Below, in pieces: positions 17,645-26,914 of a DNA stretch of 64,000 bases. A program made the translations under genes and the position numbers. This stretch comes from Bacteroidaceae bacterium (GTDB lineage: Bacteria > Bacteroidota > Bacteroidia > Bacteroidales > Bacteroidaceae). The notes beneath the pieces were generated by a model that did no database searches, was not told where the DNA came from, and was given only the letters and a program-made list of their open reading frames with translations. The number at the start of each line of letters is the position of its first letter. Within the stretch, counting starts at the first letter, position 1. The DNA lies in NCBI GenBank assembly GCA_017516885.1, contig JAFXAR010000001.1:21436-85435 (forward strand), read 5' to 3'.

Positions 17645-18946
17645 ATGAGCGAGAAACTTAACCATTCGGATATTAGTGCGCTTCTTGCGAAAGAGACAGG
17701 AATCTCCGTAGCAAAGTCAGAGGCATTTACAAAAAATCTGTTCGACCTCATAATTGAAGGGTTAGAGCAGGACGGCATTGTGAAAATCAATGGCATTGGA
17801 ACTTTCAAGATAACCGATGTCGCTAACCGTTCAAGCGTAAATGTGAACACCGGCGAGAAATTTGAAATAAAAGGACACAAGAAACTCTCCTTTGTCCCGG
17901 CAGAGGTGCTTAAAGATGCCGTTAACCAGCCTTTCGCAATGTTTGAGCCTGTGGAGGTTGACGACTCATATACCGATGACGATGATGTAGCAGGCGAAGC
18001 TGATGAAAATACAGAAGTTATTGCAGAGGAACAGCCGGCAGTAACCGGTGAGCCTTTTGCAGATGAGTGTGAAAACGATGTTACAGAAGAAGCGGAGACC
18101 GTTGCCTCAAAGAATGGTGGCAGCGAAAATGAAGATGAAGGAACAGAAGAAGCACATGCAGCCGTTTCTGCGGCAGTAACAGCAGAGGAAACCTCAGATG
18201 AAACGGTCAATGATGCGTCCGAAGCAGCTCAAGAGCAGGAATATCAGCCTGAGACAGTTGCCGAAGAACCTATAATTGAAGAACCCGAAAGCAAAGAGCC
18301 TGAAAAGATAGAACCGGAGAAAAATGAAACAGCCGGCAAGAAGGATACTGCCGCTGTCACTCCGCGCAGGGAAAGAAGCGGCAAGAAAGCGCTTCTTACA
18401 ATAATCATTATGCTTGCTTTGGGTGCAGGATATTACTGGTTTATAAATAAGGAGAATGAGAATGAGGCAACGCAGAGACAGAAGCAGACGCTCCTGGCTG
18501 TTGCCGGCGAAAATGGCATTGATGCCAAAAGCGCCAAGGTTGAAGCAAAGCCTATTGAGGAGAAACCGACAGAGCAGCCGGTTGTGAAGGATACAGTTGC
18601 TGACAGCAATATACAGGCAATTGCTTCACAGCCGCAGCACGAAACAGTTGAGGAAAAGCAGGCCGGGACTGTTGTTATGAATAAGGAGTACAAGTTTGTT
18701 ATGGCAACTGAACTGTCGGTCCGCAAAGACCGTGATATTGCACCTTCCGATACAACGCTTTATGCTATAAAAGGCGAGGTGGCGGTGCATGAAGTAGCTG
18801 CAGACGAGAATCTTGCCAAGATTTCGCTTAAGTATTACGGAAGCCGCAAGCTATGGCCATATATTGCGAAGTACAATAATCTTTCCGATCCGGGCGGTAT
18901 TTCTGCCGGAATGAGGTTGACAATTCCTGAACTTCGCGCCAAATAA
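17645..18946 (+). CDS. HU domain - acidic linker - transmembrane - LysM fusion protein
   Basis: A 433-residue protein of unusual architecture. Residues 1-95 are an HU/IHF-like DNA-binding domain (KLNHSDISALLAKETG, VKINGIGTFKI, NVNTGEKFEIKGHKKLSFVP). Residues 100-240 are a Glu/Ala-rich, probably disordered linker. Residues 249-267 form a single hydrophobic helix (LLTIIIMLALGAGYYWF) preceded by RRERSGKK, which predicts N-terminus in and C-terminus out. Residues 381-430 are a LysM peptidoglycan-binding module (EVAADENLAKISLKYYG ... AGMRLTIPEL). It starts 14 bases after the HU gene. Topology suggests a tether between nucleoid DNA and the envelope; that role is inference. Confidence 0.8.
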   Translation: MSEKLNHSDISALLAKETGISVAKSEAFTKNLFDLIIEGLEQDGIVKINGIGTFKITDVANRSSVNVNTGEKFEIKGHKKLSFVPAEVLKDAVNQPFAMFEPVEVDDSYTDDDDVAGEADENTEVIAEEQPAVTGEPFADECENDVTEEAETVASKNGGSENEDEGTEEAHAAVSAAVTAEETSDETVNDASEAAQEQEYQPETVAEEPIIEEPESKEPEKIEPEKNETAGKKDTAAVTPRRERSGKKALLTIIIMLALGAGYYWFINKENENEATQRQKQTLLAVAGENGIDAKSAKVEAKPIEEKPTEQPVVKDTVADSNIQAIASQPQHETVEEKQAGTVVMNKEYKFVMATELSVRKDRDIAPSDTTLYAIKGEVAVHEVAADENLAKISLKYYGSRKLWPYIAKYNNLSDPGGISAGMRLTIPELRAK

Positions 18947-19033
18947 AGCTGCTTTAAGGGTTAAAGTATGTTACAACTAACAATGCTTAAACCTATTTGA
19001 AGAAAATTAACATGCTTGCTGACATTTATACAG

Positions 19034-19041
19034 TAAATTTG
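19034..19041 (+). promoter_or_regulatory. -7 box of the Bat operon
   Basis: TAAATTTG at 19034-19041 matches TAnnTTTG, 37 bases before the moxR ATG. A TTG at 19016 is only 15 bases upstream, short of the usual 19-21, so the -33 element is uncertain. Confidence 0.5.
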
Positions 19042-19077
19042 TGCAAAATCAAAACAAAATAACGCAATAATATAATT

Positions 19078-20073
19078 ATGAGTACAACAATTGACATTCG
19101 TGAATTGAATGAAATGATTGAAAGGCAGAGTGGATTCATTACCAATTTGCAGGCAGGAATGGACAAGACAATAGTTGGCCAGAAGCATCTTGTTGAATCA
19201 TTGCTCATTGGCCTTTTGGCCGATGGCCATGTGCTGCTTGAGGGCCTTCCCGGCTTGGCAAAGACACTTGCAATTAAGACACTCTCGCAGCTTATCGATG
19301 CAGACTTCAGCCGTATTCAGTTTACTCCAGACCTTCTGCCGGCCGACGTTCTTGGTACAATGGTCTATAGCCAGAAGGATGAGGAGTTCAAGATAAAGAA
19401 AGGCCCTATCTTTGCAAACTTCATACTTGCCGATGAGATTAACCGTGCTCCGGCAAAGGTTCAGAGTGCGCTTCTTGAGGCAATGCAGGAGCGCCAGGTT
19501 ACAATTGGCAAGGAAACATTCAAAATGCCCGAACCGTTCCTTGTGCTTGCAACACAGAACCCAATTGAACAGGAGGGTACATACCCTCTGCCTGAGGCGC
19601 AGGTTGACCGTTTTATGCTTAAGGTGGTGATTACTTATCCCGAAATTTCGGAGGAGATTAGGATTATACGCCAGAATATCAAAGGTGAAAGAACTGAGGT
19701 AAGACCGGTGCTGACGCCTAATGAAATTGTAGAGGCACGCAAGGTGGTGCGCCAGGTATATATTGACGAGAAGATAGAGAAGTATATTGCTGATATTGTA
19801 TTCGCTACACGATTCCCCGAAAAGTACGGCCTTAGTGAACTTAAAGAGCTCATCTCGTTCGGCGCTTCTCCGCGAGCATCAATAAACATGGCCTTGGCAG
19901 CCCGTGCCTATGCTTTCATCAAGCGCAGAGGATATGTTGTTCCAGAGGATGTGCGTGCAGTCGCACATGATGTGCTGCGCCACCGCATCGGTCTCAGCTA
20001 TGAGGCTGAGGCAAGCAACATGACATCCGACGAGATTGTAAGCCTTGTATTGAATAGTGTAGAAGTACCCTAA
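19078..20073 (+). CDS. MoxR-family AAA+ ATPase, first gene of the Bat operon
   Basis: A 331-residue AAA+ protein of the MoxR/RavA group. Walker A is GLPGLAKTL, Walker B ILADEINRAPAKVQSALLEAMQERQV, with sensor 1 at LATQNPIEQEGTYPLPEAQ and an arginine finger near AQVDRFMLK. MoxR ATPases act as chaperones that mature or regulate partners with von Willebrand A (VWA) domains, two of which (BatA, BatB) follow. It begins a run of eight closely spaced genes ending with batE. Confidence 0.93.
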   Translation: MSTTIDIRELNEMIERQSGFITNLQAGMDKTIVGQKHLVESLLIGLLADGHVLLEGLPGLAKTLAIKTLSQLIDADFSRIQFTPDLLPADVLGTMVYSQKDEEFKIKKGPIFANFILADEINRAPAKVQSALLEAMQERQVTIGKETFKMPEPFLVLATQNPIEQEGTYPLPEAQVDRFMLKVVITYPEISEEIRIIRQNIKGERTEVRPVLTPNEIVEARKVVRQVYIDEKIEKYIADIVFATRFPEKYGLSELKELISFGASPRASINMALAARAYAFIKRRGYVVPEDVRAVAHDVLRHRIGLSYEAEASNMTSDEIVSLVLNSVEVP

Positions 20074-20082
20074 TAGAACCTC

Positions 20083-20949
20083 ATGGAGACAAGTGACCTC
20101 ATTAAAAAGGTACGCAAAATTGAGATTAAGACGCGCGGCCTTTCGCACAACATATTTGCCGGTGAGTATCATTCGGCATTCAAGGGGCGCGGCATGTCGT
20201 TCAGCGAGGTGCGCGAGTACCAGTACGGCGATGACATACGCGACATAGACTGGAATGTTACTGCTCGTTTCAATAAACCCTATGTAAAGGTTTTTGAGGA
20301 GGAGAGGGAACTTACAGTTATGCTCGTCGTCGACCTGTCCGCCAGTCTTGATTTCGGTACTGTAAAGCAGACTAAGCGTGAAATGGTCACTGAGATTGCT
20401 GCAACATTGGCTTTTGCAGCAATACAGAACAATGACAAGATTGGGGCAATATTCTTTACCGACAAAATTGAGAAATTCATTCCTCCCAAAAAGGGCAGCA
20501 AGCACATCCTTTATATAATAAGGGAACTGCTTGGCTTCAATCCCGAAAATAAGGGCACTGACATATCTGTTCCGCTTCAGTTTCTTACCAACGCGCTCAA
20601 GAAACGCTGCACGGCTTTCCTTATAAGCGATTTTGTTGACAGCAATGATTTCAGGAATGCGATGACCATCGCCAACCGCAAGCATGATGTTGCTGCGATA
20701 AAGGTGTACGACAGGCGCTTGGCGGAACTTCCCGATGTAGGTCTTGTAAAGATGTACGATGCAGAGACCGGAAACGAGGTGCTTGTCGACACATCCTCTT
20801 CAAAGGTTAGAAACGCTCAAAAAGAGTGGTGGAGGCAGCAGTGCGAAAGGCTTGACGAGATGTTCAAGAAAAGCGGTGTTGATTCTGTATCAGTGCGCAC
20901 AGACCAGGATTATGTAAAGGCTCTTATGAATCTGTTTGCACAGAGGTAA
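20083..20949 (+). CDS. DUF58 protein (VWA-like) of the Bat operon
   Basis: A 288-residue DUF58 protein. The family hallmark is present near residue 35-60 (GRGMSFSEVREYQYGDDIRDIDWNVTAR) with a VWA-like fold after it (LTVMLVVDLSASLDFG gives a DxSxS-type metal site). DUF58 proteins follow MoxR genes in very many bacteria and are thought to be MoxR clients. It is 9 bases after moxR. No membrane segment is seen, so it is cytoplasmic or peripheral. Confidence 0.92.
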   Translation: METSDLIKKVRKIEIKTRGLSHNIFAGEYHSAFKGRGMSFSEVREYQYGDDIRDIDWNVTARFNKPYVKVFEEERELTVMLVVDLSASLDFGTVKQTKREMVTEIAATLAFAAIQNNDKIGAIFFTDKIEKFIPPKKGSKHILYIIRELLGFNPENKGTDISVPLQFLTNALKKRCTAFLISDFVDSNDFRNAMTIANRKHDVAAIKVYDRRLAELPDVGLVKMYDAETGNEVLVDTSSSKVRNAQKEWWRQQCERLDEMFKKSGVDSVSVRTDQDYVKALMNLFAQR

Positions 20950-20973
20950 TGGTTGAATATAGTGACTTGTAAA

Positions 20974-22047
20974 ATGAAAGATAAAATATTGCATATATTT
21001 TTATTTATCCTTCTGTTTCAGGCAGTATCTGCCTCTGCTCAGAATGTTGTGTTCAATGCCGAAATTGACACAACTGAGATAAGAATAGGCGAGCAGACAA
21101 GGATGCGTCTCAAACTCGGCGTTGATTCGGGACACGAGGTCATTATGCCTAAGGTTGAAAAGGGTGTAATCAGCGGCGGTGTTGAGATTCTTGATGTTAA
21201 GGAGGCAAAAAGCAGCGACGGCAAAAGGGATAATTATACAACGGAACTCACAATTACTTCGTTTGATGAGTCCTCGTATGTGATTGCTCCTCTAAGTGCA
21301 ATTGTTGCCGGCGATACATGCCCCTCAAATCCTCTGGGCCTTAATGTCTTTACTCTTGAAATTGATACAACGAAGATTGACAGCATATCAGGAACTGCCG
21401 GTATAATAGATGTTGAATTAGGCTGGGAGGACTACAGGGATTCTGTCTATCTTGGGTATATCTCTATTTTTGTAGCTGTTGTACTGGCATGGCTAATTGT
21501 GCGCCTTGTCAAGAACAAGCCTGTAATCAGAATTATAAAGATAAAGCCCAAACAGCCGTCGCATATAGTGGCTATAAACAGGATAAATGATATAAAGTCC
21601 GACTCTGCTCTAAATGTTGAAGGTAACGAGAAAGAACTTTATACAAGACTCACCGATGCGCTGCGCGAGTACATGAAGGAGCGTTTCGGGTTTAATGCCC
21701 CTGAGATGATAACTGCCGAAATAGTTGAGGAACTTTCCAAAATTGATGACAAGGAGGGGCTTGGCGAACTAAAGGCAGTGCTTGAAACCGCTGATTTGGT
21801 AAAATTCGCCAAGATGCATCCTTCGGTATACGAAAATAGCAACAATATCTCAAACGCCGCGGAATTTGTCAATGCTACAAAGAATGTTGCCGAGGAGAAT
21901 ATTAAGCAGCCTACAGAAAAGAGGATTGTGAACAGGCGGACAAGAAAGCAGAAGATTGTGCTTATTGTTTCTGTAACCCTGCTCTCTTTAGTTCTTGCCG
22001 CTGTGGTGTTCCTGCTTACAACAGATATATATAACCTGATAAACTGA
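20974..22047 (+). CDS. Membrane protein of the Bat operon with BatD-like exposed domain
   Basis: A 357-residue protein starting at the ATG at 20974 (MKDKILHIFLFILLFQ); an upstream TTG start at 20953 is less likely. It has a signal peptide, a periplasmic beta-rich domain (about 25-150; INVVFN-type start, IRIGEQTRMRLKLGVDSG resembles the BatD repeats), a central TM helix near SIFVAVVLAWLIVRLV, a cytoplasmic alpha domain with LYTRLTDALREYMKERFG similar to the C-terminal part of BatD, and a final TM helix near 335-355. It probably assembles with BatA/BatB. The product has no accepted name. Confidence 0.7.
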   Translation: MKDKILHIFLFILLFQAVSASAQNVVFNAEIDTTEIRIGEQTRMRLKLGVDSGHEVIMPKVEKGVISGGVEILDVKEAKSSDGKRDNYTTELTITSFDESSYVIAPLSAIVAGDTCPSNPLGLNVFTLEIDTTKIDSISGTAGIIDVELGWEDYRDSVYLGYISIFVAVVLAWLIVRLVKNKPVIRIIKIKPKQPSHIVAINRINDIKSDSALNVEGNEKELYTRLTDALREYMKERFGFNAPEMITAEIVEELSKIDDKEGLGELKAVLETADLVKFAKMHPSVYENSNNISNAAEFVNATKNVAEENIKQPTEKRIVNRRTRKQKIVLIVSVTLLSLVLAAVVFLLTTDIYNLIN

Positions 22048-22054
22048 TTTTGAT

Positions 22055-23044
22055 ATGACATTCTCACAGACAGGATATTTCTTTCTTTTTATTCCGGTTA
22101 TTGCATATTTGCTATGGTATATCCTAAAAGGAAACCGCTTGAAACCATCAATGAAGGTTTCAACAGTTAAGGCTTTTGGCAAAAATGTGAAGAGCTATAA
22201 AAACTATCTTGTTCATTTGCCGTTTGCGCTTAGGATAATAGCATTTTCTATGATAATAATTATGCTTGCACGCCCGCAGACAAATGATGAGTGGACCGAG
22301 CATAACATTGAAGGAATTGACATTATGCTTGCAACCGATGTCTCTACAAGTATGCTTGCAATGGACTTGGAACCCAACAGGCTGGAGGCATCAAAGGCTG
22401 TTGCAAAAGAGTTTATCCAAGGCCGGAAAAACGACAATATCGGTCTTACGATATTTGCAGGAGAGGCGTTTGTGCAATGTCCGCTGACAAGCAATCACAC
22501 TGTTCTGCAGAATATGCTAAAGGCAGTCGATTGCAATATCGCTGCAAATGGCCTTATTGAGGACGGAACAGCAATAGGCACGGGAATAGCCTACTCTGTA
22601 TCGCGCCTTAAGGATAGCAAGGCAAAGTCAAAAGTGATAATACTTCTCACCGACGGCGTGAATAACAGAGGCGATTTCTCTCCTGAGGACGCTGCCGGAA
22701 TAGCAAAGGACTTTGGTGTAAGGATATATGCCATAGGAGTGGGAACTGACAAGAAAACTGCTCCTTATCCAACACCCTATGGTGTAAGAATGCTAGAGGT
22801 TGATATTGATGAAGCAAAGCTCAAAAGCATTGCCGAAACAACTGGTGGCAAATATTTCCGTGCAACAGACAACAGCTCGCTCTCTGAGGTGTACAGCGAG
22901 ATTGACAGGCTTGAGCGCACAAAACTGCATTCAAGCAATTATCAGGAGTATAAGGAAGAGTATCAGCTGTTTGCTATAATTGCACTTTTGGCATTGCTGC
23001 TTGAATTGCTGCTCAGATATACAATATTGAGAAGAATTCCTTAG
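22055..23044 (+). CDS. batA: BatA, VWA-domain membrane protein (aerotolerance)
   Basis: A 329-residue protein with two N-terminal TM helices (FFLFIPVIAYLLWYIL; LRIIAFSMIIIMLA), a VWA domain and a C-terminal TM helix. The MIDAS metal motif is intact: DVSTS (in MLATDVSTSMLAM), the Thr site in NIGLTIFAGEAFVQCPLT, and LLTDGVNNRGD. Bat proteins are reported to support survival of Bacteroides fragilis under oxygen and to act in envelope stress. The gene is 7 bases after the preceding gene; BatB follows after 46 bases. Confidence 0.93.
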   Translation: MTFSQTGYFFLFIPVIAYLLWYILKGNRLKPSMKVSTVKAFGKNVKSYKNYLVHLPFALRIIAFSMIIIMLARPQTNDEWTEHNIEGIDIMLATDVSTSMLAMDLEPNRLEASKAVAKEFIQGRKNDNIGLTIFAGEAFVQCPLTSNHTVLQNMLKAVDCNIAANGLIEDGTAIGTGIAYSVSRLKDSKAKSKVIILLTDGVNNRGDFSPEDAAGIAKDFGVRIYAIGVGTDKKTAPYPTPYGVRMLEVDIDEAKLKSIAETTGGKYFRATDNSSLSEVYSEIDRLERTKLHSSNYQEYKEEYQLFAIIALLALLLELLLRYTILRRIP

Positions 23045-23090
23045 AGCCTTTTGAATTTTTAAGTTAAGCTTTTTAGAAACTGTTTGCAAT

Positions 23091-24146
23091 ATGAGTTTTC
23101 ATAGTCCTATATATCTTTATCTTTTGCTGCTTATTCCTGTAATTATAGCGGTATACTTCTATTCAAACTACAGGAGAAAAAGCAGAATAAGGCGTTATGG
23201 CGATGCTGAATTGCTTAAAAGCCTTATGCCTTCTATTGCACCGGTGCGTTCAGCAGTGACATTCTGGCTCTCTTTGCTTGCATTTGCCTTGCTTGTCGTT
23301 GCATTGGCACGTCCGCGTTATGGCACTCACAAGGAGACTGTTGTTACCAAGGGCGTTGAGGTGGTGGTGGCGCTTGACGTCTCTAACTCAATGCTTGCCC
23401 AGGATATTTATCCTAACCGCCTTGAGAAGGCCAAGAAACTTATCATGCGCATGATGTCCAAAATCAAAGGCAACAAGGTTTCCCTTATTGTTTTTGCAGG
23501 AGATGCCTTCATACAGCTGCCGGCTACGGAAGATTATGTGTCGGCAAACATGATTGTCAATGAGATACAGACTGGGCTTATAAAGAATCAGGGAACAAAT
23601 GTTGCTGCAGCAATAGACCTTGCAATGAACAGTTTCAGTGACAATGAAAAAATAGGAAAGGCTATAGTTGTTATTACTGATGGAGAGAATCATGAAGAGG
23701 GTGCAGTTGAGGCTGCTCAGGCTGCAGCCGAGAAGGGAGTGAAACTGTATGTTCTTGGAGTTGGTACAACAGACGGAGGCAGAATCCCTTATGTTGAAGA
23801 TGAAATATTTGGCAAGTACAGAAAGCAAAACAGCGGTGATAAATTCTTGAGAGACAGCAAAGGCGAAAATGTAATAACAAAACTCAACGAAACAGCTGCA
23901 AAGGAGATTGCCGCAGCCGGAAACGGCAGCTATATCAGGGTTGACGACAGTTCGGCGGCTCAGGACTACATTGAGAGCGAACTTGGAAAGCTTGCACAGG
24001 ACGAGGTGAAGTCCGAAGTCTTTACAAAATTCAATGAGCAGTTTGATATAATAGGCCTTATGGCTTTCATGCTTTTGATAATAGATGTTGTTGCAATTGC
24101 AATAATTGACTATGTTTATTATAGGAAAAAATCAGCCGGCAGGTAA
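23091..24146 (+). CDS. batB: BatB, VWA-domain membrane protein (aerotolerance)
   Basis: A 351-residue paralogue of BatA with the same plan: TM helices near residues 5-22 and 57-75, a VWA domain, and a C-terminal TM helix (IIGLMAFMLLIIDVVAIAII). MIDAS residues are visible in ALDVSNSMLAQDIYPNRL, KGNKVSLIVFAGDAF and VITDGENHEEGA. An insertion after the VWA core (EDEIFGKYRKQNSGDKFLR) is usual for BatB. It precedes batC by 6 bases. Confidence 0.93.
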   Translation: MSFHSPIYLYLLLLIPVIIAVYFYSNYRRKSRIRRYGDAELLKSLMPSIAPVRSAVTFWLSLLAFALLVVALARPRYGTHKETVVTKGVEVVVALDVSNSMLAQDIYPNRLEKAKKLIMRMMSKIKGNKVSLIVFAGDAFIQLPATEDYVSANMIVNEIQTGLIKNQGTNVAAAIDLAMNSFSDNEKIGKAIVVITDGENHEEGAVEAAQAAAEKGVKLYVLGVGTTDGGRIPYVEDEIFGKYRKQNSGDKFLRDSKGENVITKLNETAAKEIAAAGNGSYIRVDDSSAAQDYIESELGKLAQDEVKSEVFTKFNEQFDIIGLMAFMLLIIDVVAIAIIDYVYYRKKSAGR

Positions 24147-24152
24147 AAGGAT

Positions 24153-25046
24153 ATGAACTCAAATACAAGAAAATATTTATTTATTGCACTGTTTGTTGCA
24201 GCTTCTCTGCTGACAATATATTTCGTGTATTCATTAGTTGCATTTGGCTCTCCATTGTCAAAGACTATGCGTCAGCATCTTGTCAATGGAAACGAATTCC
24301 ACAAGGACAGTCTTTTCAACAAGGCTGCTGAATCATATTTCAAGTCCGAAGCGCTTGACAAGGACAACCCTGTTGCAAACTATAATCTTGCAACCAATAT
24401 CGCGGTCAAGAACAATGCTTTGCCTAAAGAGGACAGGAACAATGACGTTGTGATTGATGATTATCTCTATGCCGATACGGTTTTCACTCAGGTGATAGCA
24501 AAAGATACCGTTAAGGCAAATGTGGCCAACAGCTGGCGAAATATGGGAGTAATGTATCACCGAATTGCCAATGACAAGGAACTTGACACGCTGCTTGTGC
24601 AGAAAATTGATTCAATCGCTAAAAACAACCCCGATGCAGATGTAGATGGTTACACTCCGGGCGGGGACAGATATTCATTGCTTAAGGCAAAGAAAGCCTA
24701 TGAGAATTCGCTGCGCATAGACCCGGGCAACGAGGAAACCCGCTACAATCTTGCAGTAGTTAATTATTTGCTGAAAAAAGAGCAGCAGCAACGGCAAAAC
24801 CAGCAACAGAACCAGCAGCAACAGCAGAATAACCAGCAGCAACAGCAGAATAATCAACAAGAACAGCAAGAACAACAGCAAGAACAACAGCTGCAACAGC
24901 AACAGCAGCAACAGCAAGAAAAGCAAGAGAAAAGCGAACGCAATCTTGAATCAATAATGCAGAACGAGCAGCAGGTGCGCCGGAAAGTCAACGAAGGCGA
25001 AGAGCGTAAGCCTGGCTCCAAAAAATACTTTGAGAATAATTGGTAA
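24153..25046 (+). CDS. batC: BatC, TPR protein with a poly-glutamine tract
   Basis: A 297-residue protein with an N-terminal TM anchor (residues 8-30), TPR-like helices (GNEFHKDSLFNKAAESYFKSEAL; AKKAYENSLRIDPGNEETRYNLAVVNYLL), then a segment at 211-257 of 47 residues that is almost entirely Gln with a few Asn, Glu, Arg and Leu. It ends with SIMQNEQQVRRKVNEGEERKPGSKKYFENNW, the conserved Bat C-terminus. BatC is expected to scaffold BatA/BatB in the periplasm. It lies 6 bases after batB and 31 bases before batD. Confidence 0.88.
   Translation: MNSNTRKYLFIALFVAASLLTIYFVYSLVAFGSPLSKTMRQHLVNGNEFHKDSLFNKAAESYFKSEALDKDNPVANYNLATNIAVKNNALPKEDRNNDVVIDDYLYADTVFTQVIAKDTVKANVANSWRNMGVMYHRIANDKELDTLLVQKIDSIAKNNPDADVDGYTPGGDRYSLLKAKKAYENSLRIDPGNEETRYNLAVVNYLLKKEQQQRQNQQQNQQQQQNNQQQQQNNQQEQQEQQQEQQLQQQQQQQQEKQEKSERNLESIMQNEQQVRRKVNEGEERKPGSKKYFENNW
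24783..24923 (+). repeat. CAG/CAA triplet tract encoding poly-Gln in BatC
   Basis: A 141-base run of CAG and CAA with scattered AAC, AAT and GAA codons. The reading frame is kept throughout. Mixed codons lower slippage, but repeated units such as CAGCAACAGCAG could still change length by multiples of three. Confidence 0.85.
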
Positions 25047-25077
25047 AACAATAGTATATAAACAGAATAAGGTGTAA

Positions 25078-26904
25078 ATGAAAAGAATATTATTGACATC
25101 GCTGATTCTTTTTCTATTCATCGGTAATTCTATTGCCGATGAACTCTCTTTTACGGCATCTGCCCCAAAATCAGTAGTTTTGAATCAGCCATTCCGGCTT
25201 AGCTACACGATAAACTCGAATGTGAAAAGCGAGCCTCTCCTGGCCGATATGCCAGGGTTTAAGGTTATTGCCGGTCCGGCATTCTCTGTTATGAACAGTT
25301 CTTATGGATTCAATGGAAACAATACTTCATCGGTTGAGGTAACTTTCACATACACGCTCCTTCCAATAAAGGAAGGTGAGTTTACACTTCCCGGTGCAAA
25401 GATTTCTGTTAACGGCGAGCAACTTGCATCTAATGCCTTGAAAATTAAGGTGCTCCCTGAAGGACAGTCATCCGCGTCAGGCACCAGAAACCAAGGACGC
25501 CGTGCCGGCGGAGGTGCAAGTACCGAGATTGGTGATGATGAAATATTTGTACGCGCAACGCTTAGCAAGAGCACCGTATATGAGCAAGAGGCTCTGCTGT
25601 TGTCATATAAGCTGTATTTTATGCGGAACATCAGCGATTTGCGCTATCCTTCACTTCCTCAGTTAAAGGGATTGAATGTTCAGGAGGTAAAGCTTTCGGC
25701 AAATAACAGACCTGAACTTGAGCATTACGATGGCCGCAATTACAGCACCCTTCTTCTCAGGCAATATGTGCTCTTTCCGCTTAACAGCGGCGAAGTGACA
25801 ATCCCTTCACTTGAATTTGAGGCCATAGTAAATGTTGCGGTGCCAGGAGGCGCAGTAGACCCTTGGGGTATTTTCGGCAGCTACACCCGTACTGTAGAAG
25901 TCAATAAGAAACTCAATACTAAGGCGCAGAAGATAACAGTAAAGCCGCTTCCTGCCGGCAAGCCGTCTGGTTACTATGGCGGTGTAGGAAAGTTCTCTGT
26001 CAAGAGTGCGCTGAATGATAGTGTAACATCTACTAATAATGAATTTACACTGAAAATAACTGTTGACGGTACAGGAAACCTCAATCTTGTAGGAAATCCG
26101 GAAATAGAACTGCCTGATGGCTTTGAAATGTTTGAGCCGGTGGTTACAAACAATTACAAACTGACAGCATATGGCTTTAAAGGAGAGAAGGTTTATGAGT
26201 ACCAAATAACTCCAAAGTCAAGTGGAGATTTTGTGATGCCATCGTTGAAATACTCATATTTCGATACATCGGCAAAAAAGTATAGGACTTTAGAGACCGA
26301 CAGCTTCAAAATAAAGGTTGAAAGAGCATCTGCTGCCGTTCCGGTATCATCGGGACAACCCATGGTAAGCAAGGAAAAGGGAAGGATAATTGATACAGAC
26401 ATCCGTCATATTATGCCAGGAAATGACCTGATTGAGGGTGGCGAAGGGAAAATATACACATCAGCGCTTTACGTTGCAGCATATCCGGGCCTGATTTTGC
26501 TTTTCATCCTATTGCTTGTCGCTGAACGCAAGAGGGTGGCTAAGAATGCAAATGTGCTGCTTGTGCGTAACAAGAAGGCAAACAAGGTTGCTGTCAAGCG
26601 TTTAAAAGTGGCCAAGAAACTTATGAAGGAGAACCGCATGAATGAGTTCTATGATGAGATATTAAAGGCAATGTGGGGATACGTCAGCGATAAATTGAGT
26701 ATTCCTGTTGCTATGCTTACAAAGGACAATATATCGAATGAGCTTTTGGCAAAGGGTGTCAGTGAGGGCATCGTGAATGAATTCAAGGAGGTTCTCGACG
26801 AGGGCGAATTTGCAAGATATGCTCCTGGAGACAAGGAGGCTGCAATGGAAAAGGTGTTCTCAATGTCAATAAAGGTAATAAGCAAAATTGAAGATTCAAT
26901 ATAA
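25078..26904 (+). CDS. batD: BatD, oxygen-tolerance membrane protein
   Basis: A 608-residue BatD-family protein: signal peptide (MKRILLTSLILFLFIGNSIA), several Ig-like beta domains in the periplasm (IKEGEFTLPGAKISVNG; QYVLFPLNSGEVTIPSLEFEA; ITPKSSGDFVMPSLKYSYFD are the repeated 'BatD' strands), a TM helix near LYVAAYPGLILLFILLLV, and a cytoplasmic alpha-helical C-terminal domain (NEFYDEILKAMWGYVSDKL). It probably contacts the VWA proteins from the periplasmic side. It ends 10 bases before batE. Confidence 0.93.
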   Translation: MKRILLTSLILFLFIGNSIADELSFTASAPKSVVLNQPFRLSYTINSNVKSEPLLADMPGFKVIAGPAFSVMNSSYGFNGNNTSSVEVTFTYTLLPIKEGEFTLPGAKISVNGEQLASNALKIKVLPEGQSSASGTRNQGRRAGGGASTEIGDDEIFVRATLSKSTVYEQEALLLSYKLYFMRNISDLRYPSLPQLKGLNVQEVKLSANNRPELEHYDGRNYSTLLLRQYVLFPLNSGEVTIPSLEFEAIVNVAVPGGAVDPWGIFGSYTRTVEVNKKLNTKAQKITVKPLPAGKPSGYYGGVGKFSVKSALNDSVTSTNNEFTLKITVDGTGNLNLVGNPEIELPDGFEMFEPVVTNNYKLTAYGFKGEKVYEYQITPKSSGDFVMPSLKYSYFDTSAKKYRTLETDSFKIKVERASAAVPVSSGQPMVSKEKGRIIDTDIRHIMPGNDLIEGGEGKIYTSALYVAAYPGLILLFILLLVAERKRVAKNANVLLVRNKKANKVAVKRLKVAKKLMKENRMNEFYDEILKAMWGYVSDKLSIPVAMLTKDNISNELLAKGVSEGIVNEFKEVLDEGEFARYAPGDKEAAMEKVFSMSIKVISKIEDSI

Positions 26905-26914
26905 CCGCATAAAT

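Noticed and set aside
24783-24923. Possible CRISPR or tandem-repeat locus
   Set aside because: Triplet repeat inside an open reading frame; no spacer-repeat periodicity and no cas genes anywhere in the window.
24675-24926. Leucine- and alanine-rich frames opposite batC
   Set aside because: They are the antisense reading of the CAG/CAA tract, which gives Leu/Ala/Cys runs in any frame.
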